A DNA stretch of 64,000 nt, taken from Duganella zoogloeoides (GTDB lineage Bacteria > Pseudomonadota > Gammaproteobacteria > Burkholderiales > Burkholderiaceae_D). Numbering within the stretch: the first letter of the stretch is position 1; every line of letters starts with the position of its first letter. Under the pieces are notes generated by a model, which saw only the letters and a program-made list of their open reading frames with translations, ran no database searches and had not been told where the DNA came from. The stretch covers positions 4,030,001 to 4,094,000 of the forward strand of contig NZ_CP140152.1 of NCBI RefSeq assembly GCF_034479515.1, given 5' to 3'. The position numbers were made by a program, and so were the translations under genes. Shown in pieces: positions 1 through 8,282 of the stretch.

Positions 1-100
1 GCAAATTTTAAAGAAAAGATTGTACGCGAGGCTACAGCGCCACGCAGGCGGGCGCACGGCTGCGCGGCATGCTTTCAATGCCGCGATTAATGCAATCGAC

Positions 101-134
101 TTGCAACAATGATGCTTGGCCGTTATTATTGCAA
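101..134. promoter_or_regulatory. Inverted repeat upstream of TonB-dependent receptor
   Basis: TTGCAACAAT (101-110) and ATTATTGCAA (125-134) form a 10-bp inverted repeat with one mismatch and a 14-bp spacer, about 90 bases before the receptor start. It may be an operator or part of the promoter. It does not match the usual Zur or Fur consensus, so the regulator is unknown. The rest of 1-222 holds no gene I can recognise. Confidence 0.3.
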
Positions 135-222
135 CAGTTTTGCATTAACACTTCTGTGCTGCTGCCCTGCCCCATTTCGCCGGGCCGCGCCCACACCAAC
201 CCTCCGACCATTGCCAGGAATC

Positions 223-2553
223 ATGCGCCATCACGTACTTGCAGCCGCCATTCTGTCCACATTTTCAAGCGCCTACGCGGCCGACGACACCACCCTGCAG
301 ACCGTTGAAGTCCGCGCCGACAAGCCGGTCGGCAGCGACACCAGCGTCACGGTCCAGAACGACCGCGCCCAGAACCGCACGCTCGGCGACATGCTCGAAC
401 ACGTCTCTGGCGTGCAAAGCAGCGCCTTCGGCCCCAATGCCGGCGCGCCGGTGATCCGCAGCCTGTCCGGCAGCCGCGTGCAAATCCTCGAAGACGGCCA
501 GTCGATCCTGGGCATGAACGCTATCAGCGGCGACATCAACATTCCGTTCGACCCGCTGTTTGCGCGCGGCGCCACCGTCAGCAAATCATCGGACAGCGTG
601 CGCTACGGCGGCAACGCCATCGGCGGCAGCGTCAATGTCGATTCCGGACTGCTGTCGCGCACGATGGAGGAACAGGACCACGAACTGGAACTGGTGCTGC
701 GCAAGGGCCACAACGATGCCGACGCCCAGGGCCTGCGCCTGAACGTCAACAACGGCAAGAATTTCTCGACCAATATCCAGCTGTCGTTCCAGAGCATCGG
801 CCACTACGACATTCCCGGCAACAGCAAGGCGGCCGTGTGCAATACCGGGCTGTTCCCGGCCAACGGCGGCGTCAATACGTTTCTTGCCGACAGCTGCCAG
901 AAAGAGGCGCGTATCCAGCAGGTGTACAACAAGGCGTCGCAGCCGTTCATCGAGCAATTCATCACGGAAAATCCTGACTGGGCCGATGGCGATTTTTCCT
1001 TCTACACCAACAACCCGACCTCGGTGTGGCAGCGTAAAACGTACATCAATCCAGCCAACCCGGCGTACGTGCCCGGCACGCCGCGCACGGTCGAAAACAA
1101 GATCAACAACGATGTCACGCCCGACTACCACGGCAGGCTCGGCAACAGCTACTCGAACAACTCGCACTTCGGCGTGGGCACCACCTATTTCTTCGACCAG
1201 GGCTACTTGGGCGTGAGCCTGGACTCGAAGGAAAGCAAGTACGGCGTGCCGGGCTTTTCGATGGAGAACAAGTCGTTCGGTGCCAACTACGATGAGGGAC
1301 TGCCGGTCGGCGTGAAAATCCGCCAGGACAAGTATGCGCTGGAAGGCAAGCTGCGCGAGCCGGCGCCGTACGTGGAAAGTCTCGATCTGCGCGTCTCGCG
1401 CCTGAACAATACGTCGGGCGAGTACATCGGCCCGACCAACGCCAACGAGTACGCGTTCGATACCACCCAGGCCGAGCTGCTGCTGGCGCAGCGCCGCGCC
1501 GGGGCCTTGCATGGCCTGGTCGGCCTGTCGTACCGGTCGCGCGATGTGACCGGCAGCGGTCCGCAGCTGTACCTGCCCAATGTGGGCACTGCCAGCCGCG
1601 CGCTGTTCATCAGGCAGAACCTCGACTTCGACTGGGCATCGTTCGACGCCGGTTTCCGCCACGAGAAAGTGGAACACGAGATCGAGAACAGCGCGTTCAA
1701 GACCTCGCGCAATGCCGCCAACACCAAATTGGCCGACCGCGAGTTCAGCCTGAACAACTACAACATCGGCGCCGCGTTCGAGCTCGGCAAATTGTGGGGC
1801 GCCAAGCTGCGGTACGGTTCGTCGGAGCGCGCGCCCGATATCAACGAGCTGTACGCGAGCAACCGCCACTACTCGATCATGACGCAGGAGGAAGGCCACC
1901 AGAACCTGAAAGCTGAGCGTTCCCGCAATACCGAATTGACCGTGCTGTTTGGCGTTGGCGGCTTCAAATTGAGCGGTACCGCCTACCAGATGAAATACGA
2001 CAATTACCTGTACCTTGGCCACTCGGGCCTGCAGACCGGCAACCGCCTGCCGCTCAAGTACTGGAAGCAGACCGACACGACCGTCAAGGGCTTCGAGCTC
2101 GATGCGTCGCAGGAGCTCAGCCTGGGCGCCTACGGCAAGCTGAACGTGTCGGCGTTTGCCGACCTGGTCAAGAACAAGGCCGACCACCCGGACCGGCTGC
2201 GCACGCAAAACGATGGCGAATACCTGCCCAATATGCCAACCAACCGCTATGGCGCCAACGTGGCGTGGGAGAACAGCGGCTGGAAGGCCCGCCTGTCGAG
2301 CACGTACTACGACAAGCAGAAATACCTGGGCAAAAGCGTGAGCAACGAAGTGCCGCTCGACGCCTACAACATGGTGAACTTCCAGGTCAGCCGCGCAATC
2401 GCGTTGCCTTACGCGCGTGTGACCGGGCTCGAAGTATTCATCAGCGGCTCCAACCTGCTCGATGACGATGCGCGGCCGCACAACTCGCCATTGAAATACA
2501 TTGCGCCGCTGCCGGGACGCGGGTTCCAGGTGGGATTAACGATGAAGCTGTAA
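223..2553 (+). CDS. TonB-dependent outer-membrane receptor, ZnuD-like
   Basis: A 776-residue outer-membrane receptor that takes up a metal or metal complex using TonB energy. A signal peptide ends near AYA (about residue 19) and is followed by a TonB-box-like stretch (TLQTVEVRAD). A plug domain (about 35-145) carries the GAPVIRSLSGSRVQILEDG signature, and the rest is a 22-strand barrel ending in aromatic-rich strands. Similarity to ZnuD-type zinc receptors is suggested by the plug sequence, by the loop with two cysteines (CNTGLF ... DSC) and by the SDSVRYGGNAIGGSVNV segment. The start at 223 is chosen because an AGGA lies just upstream and a signal peptide follows at once; an in-frame start at 109 would put a long unlikely leader before it. 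It stands alone and converges on the next gene with 2 bases between the stops. Zinc as substrate is inference. Confidence 0.85.
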   Translation: MRHHVLAAAILSTFSSAYAADDTTLQTVEVRADKPVGSDTSVTVQNDRAQNRTLGDMLEHVSGVQSSAFGPNAGAPVIRSLSGSRVQILEDGQSILGMNAISGDINIPFDPLFARGATVSKSSDSVRYGGNAIGGSVNVDSGLLSRTMEEQDHELELVLRKGHNDADAQGLRLNVNNGKNFSTNIQLSFQSIGHYDIPGNSKAAVCNTGLFPANGGVNTFLADSCQKEARIQQVYNKASQPFIEQFITENPDWADGDFSFYTNNPTSVWQRKTYINPANPAYVPGTPRTVENKINNDVTPDYHGRLGNSYSNNSHFGVGTTYFFDQGYLGVSLDSKESKYGVPGFSMENKSFGANYDEGLPVGVKIRQDKYALEGKLREPAPYVESLDLRVSRLNNTSGEYIGPTNANEYAFDTTQAELLLAQRRAGALHGLVGLSYRSRDVTGSGPQLYLPNVGTASRALFIRQNLDFDWASFDAGFRHEKVEHEIENSAFKTSRNAANTKLADREFSLNNYNIGAAFELGKLWGAKLRYGSSERAPDINELYASNRHYSIMTQEEGHQNLKAERSRNTELTVLFGVGGFKLSGTAYQMKYDNYLYLGHSGLQTGNRLPLKYWKQTDTTVKGFELDASQELSLGAYGKLNVSAFADLVKNKADHPDRLRTQNDGEYLPNMPTNRYGANVAWENSGWKARLSSTYYDKQKYLGKSVSNEVPLDAYNMVNFQVSRAIALPYARVTGLEVFISGSNLLDDDARPHNSPLKYIAPLPGRGFQVGLTMKL

Positions 2554-2555
2554 CT

Positions 2556-3170
2556 TCAGTTGCCATCTCCCCCGGTCCGTGATTTGGTGGGCAGGGGCGA
2601 ATTCGGCTTCCAGCGCGCCGACAGCGCCTGCCCTTCCTCGATCTGCTCCGGCGTCATGTGCTTGACCACGGCTGCGCGCTGTTCGGCCGCGTTGGGGGCG
2701 CTGCGGGCGGCGGCCAGGTTCCACAGCATGTAAGCGATCACGTTATCCTGCGGCACGCCGCCAATGTGATAGCGGTACATCAGGCCCATGGTTTGCAGCG
2801 CTTCGCCGTGGCCTTGCTGGGCCGCCTTGCGGAACCAGCTGACTGCCTGCTTGTGGTCCTGGATCACCGCGTTGCCGGTGTAGTACATGGCGCCGACCAC
2901 GTACTGGGCGTCGGCCTTGCCTTGCAGCGCAGCCTTGCGGTGCCACTGGAACGCTTGCGGATAATCCTGCGGCACACCGCGCCCCATGTAATACATCAGG
3001 CCCAGCAGGTGCTGGGCATCGGCATTGCCGGCTTTTGCCAGCGGCGTGATTTCCTTCAGCGCGGTGCCGTAGTTCTTGTTGTTGTAGGCGGTGGCGCCTT
3101 CCAGGAAGCCGGCCAGCGCGGCTTGGTGCAGGCCCAGGGCGAGACAGATCGCCAGGATGAATTTTTTCAT
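2556..3170 (-). CDS. Sel1-repeat secreted protein
   Basis: A 204-residue protein with a signal peptide (about residues 1-20, ending QAALA). Several Sel1-type tetratricopeptide repeats follow (about 30-150), recognisable by LGLMYYMGRGVPQDYPQAF and two related copies. Such repeats are alpha-alpha solenoids that bind protein partners, here probably in the periplasm. No catalytic motif is visible, and the last 40 residues are low in recognisable structure. The gene lies 31 bases downstream of the DUF2807 gene on the same strand, so the two may be co-transcribed. The partner is unknown. Confidence 0.75.
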   Translation of the reverse strand: MKKFILAICLALGLHQAALAGFLEGATAYNNKNYGTALKEITPLAKAGNADAQHLLGLMYYMGRGVPQDYPQAFQWHRKAALQGKADAQYVVGAMYYTGNAVIQDHKQAVSWFRKAAQQGHGEALQTMGLMYRYHIGGVPQDNVIAYMLWNLAAARSAPNAAEQRAAVVKHMTPEQIEEGQALSARWKPNSPLPTKSRTGGDGN

Positions 3171-3201
3171 ATCGTTTTAGCTATGGTGCGTTGATGCGGG
3201 C

Positions 3202-3975
3202 TCACTTCCAGTTGACCTTGCCGAGGCCGTCAACCGACACTTCGCGGTTGAGCGGCTTGCCGTACACGGTGACGGAACCGAGACCGCTCAGGTCGAGCTT
3301 GGCGTTGGTGGTGGCGGTGACGGTAGCGTTGCCGAGGCCGCTCAGATCGAGCTGGACACTGTCGGCCGTGAACTTCTGCGCATTCAAGCCGCCGAGTCCG
3401 CCCAGGTCGGCCTTGAGCAGCTTGCCGCGTCCGCCGAGGACGATATTGCCGGCGCCTCCCAGGTCGAGGTCGATGCGTTCGTTTTCGCTGATCCACAAAT
3501 TCATCTTGCCCACGCCGCCGAGCTTGGCACGCACGGTCTTGTAATCGACCGTGGCCTTCATGCTGCCGGCGCCATCGAGCACCAGTTCCAGCTCCTGGCC
3601 GGAGAAGCCGCTGATATCAGTGGCGCCCAGCCCCTCCACCACCACCTGCCGCAGGTTGGGCAGCACCATCTCGGCGCGGGCGCCGTTGCTGGTATTGATC
3701 TTGATGCCGCGCCCGCCGTCGGTTTCCAGGTGCAGCGTATCGCCGCTCTGTGCGTAGGTCAGCCGGTCCATATAGCGCTTGTCGCCGGTGATCTTGAGCG
3801 ACGGCGTGTCGCCCTGGCGCAGCCGGACATCGACCATGCCATCGATCTTGACCCGCACCACGCGCGCATCGATGCTGACGGTACGGGTTTCGCTGTTGTC
3901 GTCGGCAGCCGAGGCGCGCCCGAACAACGCGCACGCCGCAGCAAATAGCAAACCGAACTGGAAAATCCTCTTCAT
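3202..3975 (-). CDS. DUF2807 (head GIN domain) exported beta-helix protein
   Basis: A 257-residue protein with a signal peptide (cleavage after GRASA, about residue 23) and a DUF2807 putative auto-transporter-adhesin-like domain. It shows the short repeats expected of a right-handed beta structure: VEGLGATDISGF, LDGAGSMKATV, LGGVGKMNLW, LGGAGNIVLG, LGGLGGLNAQ, LSGLGNATVT, LSGLGSVTVYG. The family is surface or periplasmic with no known enzymatic role. It sits between the LysR gene and the Sel1 gene, all leftward, and the REP-like element lies in its upstream region. Confidence 0.8.
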   Translation of the reverse strand: MKRIFQFGLLFAAACALFGRASAADDNSETRTVSIDARVVRVKIDGMVDVRLRQGDTPSLKITGDKRYMDRLTYAQSGDTLHLETDGGRGIKINTSNGARAEMVLPNLRQVVVEGLGATDISGFSGQELELVLDGAGSMKATVDYKTVRAKLGGVGKMNLWISENERIDLDLGGAGNIVLGGRGKLLKADLGGLGGLNAQKFTADSVQLDLSGLGNATVTATTNAKLDLSGLGSVTVYGKPLNREVSVDGLGKVNWK

Positions 3976-4086
3976 GATCTATCCCTGGCTGATGATTCCA
4001 CAATCATAACGCCGCGAGCACGCCCACCCGAGAAATTGCGACGAACTGCACAAATCAAGGCATGAACAACCAATTCGGGATCACAA

Positions 4087-4186
4087 TTCGGGGTCAGTGC
4101 CGACATTCGGACATTGGGGAACTTTTTTGGGCATGTTTCGGGCAGCGTGGCTGGGTTCGTGTCCAAATGTCGGCACTGACCCTGAA
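4087..4186. repeat. REP/MITE-like imperfect palindrome, 26-bp arms
   Basis: Two 26-bp arms (4087-4112 and 4161-4186) are inverted copies of each other with two mismatches, around a 48-bp middle. The core of each arm is GGGTCAGTGCCGACAT. A second short direct repeat of AATTCGGG-(G)TCA lies just to the left. Such palindromes between genes, without an open reading frame, are typical of REP sequences mobilised by REP-associated tyrosine transposases; no transposase is present here. It ends 15 bases past the LysR stop codon, so it could form the end of that transcript. No other copy of the core was noticed in the window. Confidence 0.6.
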
Positions 4187-4200
4187 GTTGAACAACAAAA

Positions 4201-5085
4201 TCACGTGGTGCGGGCGAGGTTGAGCCAGGCGCGGGCGGCAAACGACAGGTGGCTGTTGCGGCGCCAGGCCAGCCGCAGTTTCCAGTCGAGCGCGGGTTCG
4301 GTCAGCGTGGCGATCGAGAACTGGCCCTGTGGCAGGGTGTCGCAGAACAGCTTGGGCAGGATGGCGACACCCACGCCGAGGCGGACCAGCGAGGCGACGA
4401 AGTCCCACTGGCCGCTGCGCCCGCTGATCCTGGGCTGGAAGCCGGCGGCAGCGCAGGCGTCGGTAACGATGTCGTTGAGGGCGAACGACGCGCCGTAAAA
4501 AATGAACGGGCTGTCGGCCAGTTCGCGCAGCGCGATCGTGGACTGGCCGCGCCAGGGCGACGCCAGCGGTGCCAGCACGCACAACGGCGACGACACCAGC
4601 GGCAGCGAATCGAACTCGGTCCAGATGTGGGCGTTGCCGGCGTAGTCGAGCAGCGAGCCCATTTCCAGCGTGCCATTGCGCAGGTTGGTTTCGATCGCCT
4701 GGGTGCCGTCCTCGAACAGTTTGAGTTCCAGGTCCGGATACTGGCGGTGGTACGCCGCCAGCAGCGGCGCCAGCGGCTGGTGCGCCTGTTGCGTCACCCC
4801 CAGGCGTAATTCGCCGCGCCGCAGTTGCTGCAAATCGGCCAGCTCCACGTTCAGTTCCGCGTGCATGGCCAGCAGCGCCCTGCCCCGCGCCAGCACCACC
4901 TGGCCGGCGTCGGTCAGCGTGAAGCGCTTGCCGATGCGTTCGAGCAGCACCAGGTCAAGCGACTGCTCGAGCTGGGCAATCATCTTGCTGACCGTGGGCT
5001 GGGTCACGTGCAACTGCTCGGCAGCGCGGCTGAAACCCTGGTGGTCCACGACTGCGACGAAATACCGCAAGGAACGCAAATCCAT
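4201..5085 (-). CDS. LysR-family transcriptional regulator, divergent from cidA/lrgB genes
   Basis: A 294-residue regulator. Residues 1-60 form the winged helix-turn-helix (FVAVVDHQGFSRAAEQLHVTQPTVSKMIAQLE), and about 90-290 the periplasmic-binding-protein-like effector domain. It is transcribed away from a CidA/LrgA-LrgB pair with 77 bases between the starts, the usual arrangement for a LysR regulator that controls its neighbour, as CidR does. A palindrome that fits the T-N11-A LysR rule lies in that gap. The effector cannot be read from sequence; CidR proteins respond to acetate or pyruvate overflow, which would be inference here. Confidence 0.88.
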   Translation of the reverse strand: MDLRSLRYFVAVVDHQGFSRAAEQLHVTQPTVSKMIAQLEQSLDLVLLERIGKRFTLTDAGQVVLARGRALLAMHAELNVELADLQQLRRGELRLGVTQQAHQPLAPLLAAYHRQYPDLELKLFEDGTQAIETNLRNGTLEMGSLLDYAGNAHIWTEFDSLPLVSSPLCVLAPLASPWRGQSTIALRELADSPFIFYGASFALNDIVTDACAAAGFQPRISGRSGQWDFVASLVRLGVGVAILPKLFCDTLPQGQFSIATLTEPALDWKLRLAWRRNSHLSFAARAWLNLARTT

Positions 5086-5090
5086 GATCT

Positions 5091-5105
5091 ATTCCAATAT
5101 AGAAT
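5091..5105. promoter_or_regulatory. LysR-type operator candidate
   Basis: ATTCCAATATAGAAT is a 15-bp palindrome with ATTC/GAAT arms that meets the T-N11-A pattern of LysR binding sites. It starts 6 bases from the LysR start codon and 58 bases before the lrgA-like gene. It is the only such palindrome in this AT-rich gap, so it is the likely autoregulatory and activating site. Confidence 0.5.
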
Positions 5106-5162
5106 AATTTTCATAATTTTAATTCATTTTATCTTTTGATTAGCCACGCCTAGAATGGCTGC

Positions 5163-5594
5163 ATGAAAACCTCTTCCGTCTCCCGATTCGTGTATACCGT
5201 ACTGCAGATCGCGCTACTGATCGCCATCTGGTACGCCTGCGACCGCATCGCTGCCTGGCTGCACCTGCCGTTTTCCGGCGGCGTGGTGGGTCTGCTGGTC
5301 ATGGTGGCGCTGCTGCTGGCGGGCGTGGTACGGCCGTCGGTGGTGGACCATGGCGCCGAGTGGCTGCTGTCGAACATGCTGCTGTTCTTCATCCCGCTGA
5401 TCGTCTCGGTGGTGCAGTTCACCGCGCTGTTGGAACGCGAGGGCGTGCGGCTGTTCGCGGCGATCGGCATCGGTTTCATTTCGGTGCTGCTGGCCACTGC
5501 CTTGACCGTCGAGTGGGTATGCAAGTTCGAGCGGCGGGTGCGGCTGCGCAAGCTGCGCGGTGTTCGTCAAATCCGCCAGGAGCAGCCGGCATGA
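5163..5594 (+). CDS. lrgA: CidA/LrgA-family holin-like membrane protein
   Basis: A 143-residue membrane protein with about four transmembrane helices (roughly 12-30, 38-58, 70-90, 98-120). The family motif region is LHLPFSGGVVGLLVMVALLL. Family members act like holins or as part of a pyruvate/overflow-metabolite transporter with an LrgB partner. The stop codon overlaps the start of the next gene (ATGA), so the two are translationally coupled. No strong ribosome binding site is visible before the ATG. The arginine-rich tail (about 120-143) is longer than in many homologues. Confidence 0.85.
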   Translation: MKTSSVSRFVYTVLQIALLIAIWYACDRIAAWLHLPFSGGVVGLLVMVALLLAGVVRPSVVDHGAEWLLSNMLLFFIPLIVSVVQFTALLEREGVRLFAAIGIGFISVLLATALTVEWVCKFERRVRLRKLRGVRQIRQEQPA

Positions 5595-6268
5595 AACCGT
5601 TTCTCTACCTGGTGCTCACCGTGGTGCTGTTCTACGCCAACCAGGCGCTGCACCGCCGCTACCAGTACTTCTGGCTCACGCCCGCGATCACCACGTCAGC
5701 GATCCTGATTGCCCTGATCGAACTGACCTCGACCCCGTTCTCGCAATATTTTGGCGATACACGCTGGCTGCCCTGGCTGCTGGGCCCTGCCACCGTCGCC
5801 TTTGCGCTGCCGATCTACCAGCAGCGCGAGTTGATCAGGCGGCACTGGCTGGCGCTGGGCCTGGGCAGTTGTGCCGGCATCGTGGTCTCGCTGGGCAGTA
5901 CGCTGCTGCTGAGCCGCCTGCTCGGCCTCGACGCCAATGCCGCCCACAGCCTGCTGGCGCGATCGGTGTCCACGCCGTTCGCGCTGGAAGCCACGCGCCA
6001 CCTCGGCGGCGAATCGCAGTTGACCGGCGTGTTCGTGATGATCACCGGCCTGTTCGGGATCTTGCTGGGACAGGTATTGCTTGGCCTGCTGCCGCTGCGG
6101 ATGCGGGTGGCCCGCAGCGCGCCTTTCGGTGCGGCGGCCCACGGCTTCGGCATGAGCGTGGCGCGCAAGATCGGCCCGCAGGAAGGCGCTGTGGCCAGCC
6201 TGACGATGATCTTCAGCGGGATCTTGATGGTGCTGCTGGCGCCGGTACTGGGGCGTTTGCTGGCATGA
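5591..6268 (+). CDS. lrgB: LrgB-family membrane protein
   Basis: A 225-residue integral membrane protein with many hydrophobic helices. The conserved LrgB stretches are visible: LLGPATVAFALPIYQQ, SVSTPFALE and GAAAHGFGMSVA. It partners the small holin-like protein before it, with a 4-base ATGA overlap. The start at 5591 is fixed by this overlap and by the family's usual length. The pair probably exports or exchanges small acids or influences murein hydrolase activity; which of these applies here cannot be read from sequence. Confidence 0.88.
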   Translation: MKPFLYLVLTVVLFYANQALHRRYQYFWLTPAITTSAILIALIELTSTPFSQYFGDTRWLPWLLGPATVAFALPIYQQRELIRRHWLALGLGSCAGIVVSLGSTLLLSRLLGLDANAAHSLLARSVSTPFALEATRHLGGESQLTGVFVMITGLFGILLGQVLLGLLPLRMRVARSAPFGAAAHGFGMSVARKIGPQEGAVASLTMIFSGILMVLLAPVLGRLLA

Positions 6269-6296
6269 GCCGCGTTAGCCGCCGCGGCAGGCGCCA

Positions 6297-6368
6297 TCAC
6301 TTGAGCAGCCCTTGCAGCGCCGCTTGTGTATCGCTGGCTTGTGCAATGCCGATTGGCGTATTACCAGC
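6297..6368 (-). pseudogene. Possible C-terminal remnant of an ankyrin-repeat gene
   Basis: Reading leftward from 6368, a 23-codon stretch ends in TGA at 6297 and reads AGNTPIGIAQASDTQAAL followed by QGLLK. That resembles the last repeat of an ankyrin protein. It overlaps the 3' end of the CE2 esterase gene in another frame and has no start. It could be a decayed remnant or chance. Confidence 0.25.
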
Positions 6369-7485
6369 CCATCACCTTGCGCATCTGCGGCGCCAGGTCG
6401 CGGGCCATGGCGGCGTGCTGTTCGCGCGTGGGGTGGGCGTCCTGCGGGTCGCCCGGGTAGGTGGTTGAAGGCACCGCCTGCACGCGCGGATCGCCCACGC
6501 GGCGCACCGTCTCGGCGAGGTATGCCACCAGCGCCGCCTTGCGTTCGTTCTTCAGCATCGCGCCTTCGGTCAGCACGATCTTCGCTTGCGGATGGTCGGC
6601 CAACAGCGTGCGCACCAGCCGCACGTAGGTGCCGACATACAGTTCACGCTCGGGAATGCCGACGTTGAAATCGTTGGTGCCGATGGCGCTGATAATCAAA
6701 TCCGGATGGTACTGGCGCTGGTCCCACTTGACCGGCTGCTGCTGGTCGGCGATGGCCAGCTGGTAGTAGTCGGGCAGATTGAGCTGGTCGGTATGGTTGT
6801 CCCACGTGCGCACCAGTCCCCTGCCCCCGGCGCACACCAGCTGCACCTGCGCTTGCAGGTCGCGCGCCAGCAGCATGCCGTAAGTGGCGCGCGCATCCCA
6901 CCACGACGCTTCCTTCTTCGCGCCCGGCACGCGGTCGATTGCTTCGCCGCACGTGACCGAATCGCCCATCACCAGCAGTTTGCGCTGCGGCAGCGCGGGC
7001 GCCGGCAGCCAGGCACCATCGGTGTCGAAGCGCTGCACAGTGGCCTTGCCCAGCCAGGCTTCGGAACGGTTGACGACCTCCACCCGGTGCGGACCGGCGA
7101 CCAGTCCTTCGGCCAGCACCAGCGTTTGCGTGCCTTTGGCCAGGTGCACTTTGCGCGCAGCGCCGCCATCGACCATCACGTCAACGTAGCTGTTCTCGCT
7201 GCTGGCATTGACCGCCATCGCCACGCGCGTACCGTCGAAGGCCACGGCAAAGCCCACGCCCGGGTACGCGAAGTACACGGCGCCGTCGGGCTGGACCTGG
7301 CTGCGGCCGGTGCGGGCCACGCGCGGATCGGCGCCGGTGATGCTGGTGCCTGCCGTGCCTGTCGTGGCGGCCCAGGCTGGCGCCGCTGTTAGTACCGCAG
7401 CGGTGACTACAGCGGCACAGGCGAACGCCAACGCGGCTGCGGTGGCGGGGACTGCCAGCGCAGCCAGGCGGGGAGTCAGCGCCAT
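6361..7485 (-). CDS. CE2-type carbohydrate esterase (SGNH hydrolase)
   Basis: A 374-residue exported esterase that probably removes acetyl groups from polysaccharide. A long hydrophobic signal region (about 1-40) ends near APAWA. An N-terminal beta-sandwich (about 50-165, with VYFAYPGVGFAVAFDG) is typical of carbohydrate esterase family 2. The SGNH domain follows with the catalytic serine in MGDSVTCGE, the GTNDFN block and the DAHPT block holding the Asp-His pair. It is the last gene of the leftward mannan operon; its start is one base from the stop of the second esterase gene. Acetylated galactoglucomannan or xylan is the likely substrate by context. Confidence 0.8.
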   Translation of the reverse strand: MALTPRLAALAVPATAAALAFACAAVVTAAVLTAAPAWAATTGTAGTSITGADPRVARTGRSQVQPDGAVYFAYPGVGFAVAFDGTRVAMAVNASSENSYVDVMVDGGAARKVHLAKGTQTLVLAEGLVAGPHRVEVVNRSEAWLGKATVQRFDTDGAWLPAPALPQRKLLVMGDSVTCGEAIDRVPGAKKEASWWDARATYGMLLARDLQAQVQLVCAGGRGLVRTWDNHTDQLNLPDYYQLAIADQQQPVKWDQRQYHPDLIISAIGTNDFNVGIPERELYVGTYVRLVRTLLADHPQAKIVLTEGAMLKNERKAALVAYLAETVRRVGDPRVQAVPSTTYPGDPQDAHPTREQHAAMARDLAPQMRKVMGW

Positions 7486-7486
7486 C

Positions 7487-8245
7487 TTATTTCATCAGCT
7501 TTTTAATATCGGGCAGCATGGCGTCAGACCACACCTGGTAGCCCTTGGGCGTGGGGTGAAGGTAGTCGGCCATGATGGTGGGCGACATGTCGCCGTTCGC
7601 TTGCAGGAACTTCTTGCCGTAGTCCTTGAAAACGATGGATTTGCCGTCATCGAGCGTGGCGATCAGGCGATTGAGTTCGATGATCTGCTCACGCTTGGGG
7701 CTGGCCGCCGATTGCTCGTACGGCAGCACGGCGTTGAGCAGGATGCGCGCGTTCGGATACAGCGTGCGCAGCTTGGTCACCACCGCCTTGACGCCGTCGA
7801 ACACCTGCTCGGGATTGGCCTGGCAGTGGAAGAAGTTATTGACGCCGATGGTGAGCACCACGAGCTTGGGCGACAGCTTGCCGGCCTGGCCGTTGTCGAG
7901 CCGCCAGAGCACATTGCCGGTGTGGTCGCCGCCGATGCCGAAGTTGGCCGTCTTCCACTTGCCAAACGATTTATCCCATATTTTCTTGTTCCACCCCTCG
8001 GTGATGGAATCGCCCACGAACAGCAGGTCCACCTTGCCGGTCTCCGCGACCTCGATATCTTCCTGGAACATGGCTTGCCAGCGGGCGATCGACATCCACG
8101 GGTATTCGACGGTGCGTGGCGCCGGGGTAATGCTGCACGCCTTGCCGTCGATGACGGCCGGCTTGGCGTCTGCCGCCTGTGCGGCGGCGCCGGACAGCGC
8201 CAGCACCGCGCTGGTGATGAGCGAAACAATAAGGCTATTCTTCAT
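7487..8245 (-). CDS. GDSL/SGNH-type esterase, exported
   Basis: A 252-residue protein with a signal peptide (ending SGAAAQA, about residue 24). It has an SGNH hydrolase fold: FVGDSITEGW (block I, nucleophile Ser), IGGDHTGNVLWRL (Gly block), IGVNNFF (Asn block) and DYLHPTPKGY (Asp-His). It resembles the platelet-activating-factor acetylhydrolase-like GDSL esterases found in plant-polysaccharide loci. It lies between the alpha-galactosidase gene and the CE2 gene. A second, unrelated esterase in the same operon suggests the polymer carries acyl groups at different positions. The substrate is inferred from context. Confidence 0.8.
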   Translation of the reverse strand: MKNSLIVSLITSAVLALSGAAAQAADAKPAVIDGKACSITPAPRTVEYPWMSIARWQAMFQEDIEVAETGKVDLLFVGDSITEGWNKKIWDKSFGKWKTANFGIGGDHTGNVLWRLDNGQAGKLSPKLVVLTIGVNNFFHCQANPEQVFDGVKAVVTKLRTLYPNARILLNAVLPYEQSAASPKREQIIELNRLIATLDDGKSIVFKDYGKKFLQANGDMSPTIMADYLHPTPKGYQVWSDAMLPDIKKLMK

Positions 8246-8282
8246 ATTTTTGACCTCGGATTGAACGGGATTTCAGTGTAGC

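Noticed and set aside
586..2481. 631-residue open frame opposite the TonB-dependent receptor
   Set aside because: Long antisense frames without stops are common in high-GC genes. It is rich in Arg, Val and His, has no domain, and lies wholly under a recognised gene.
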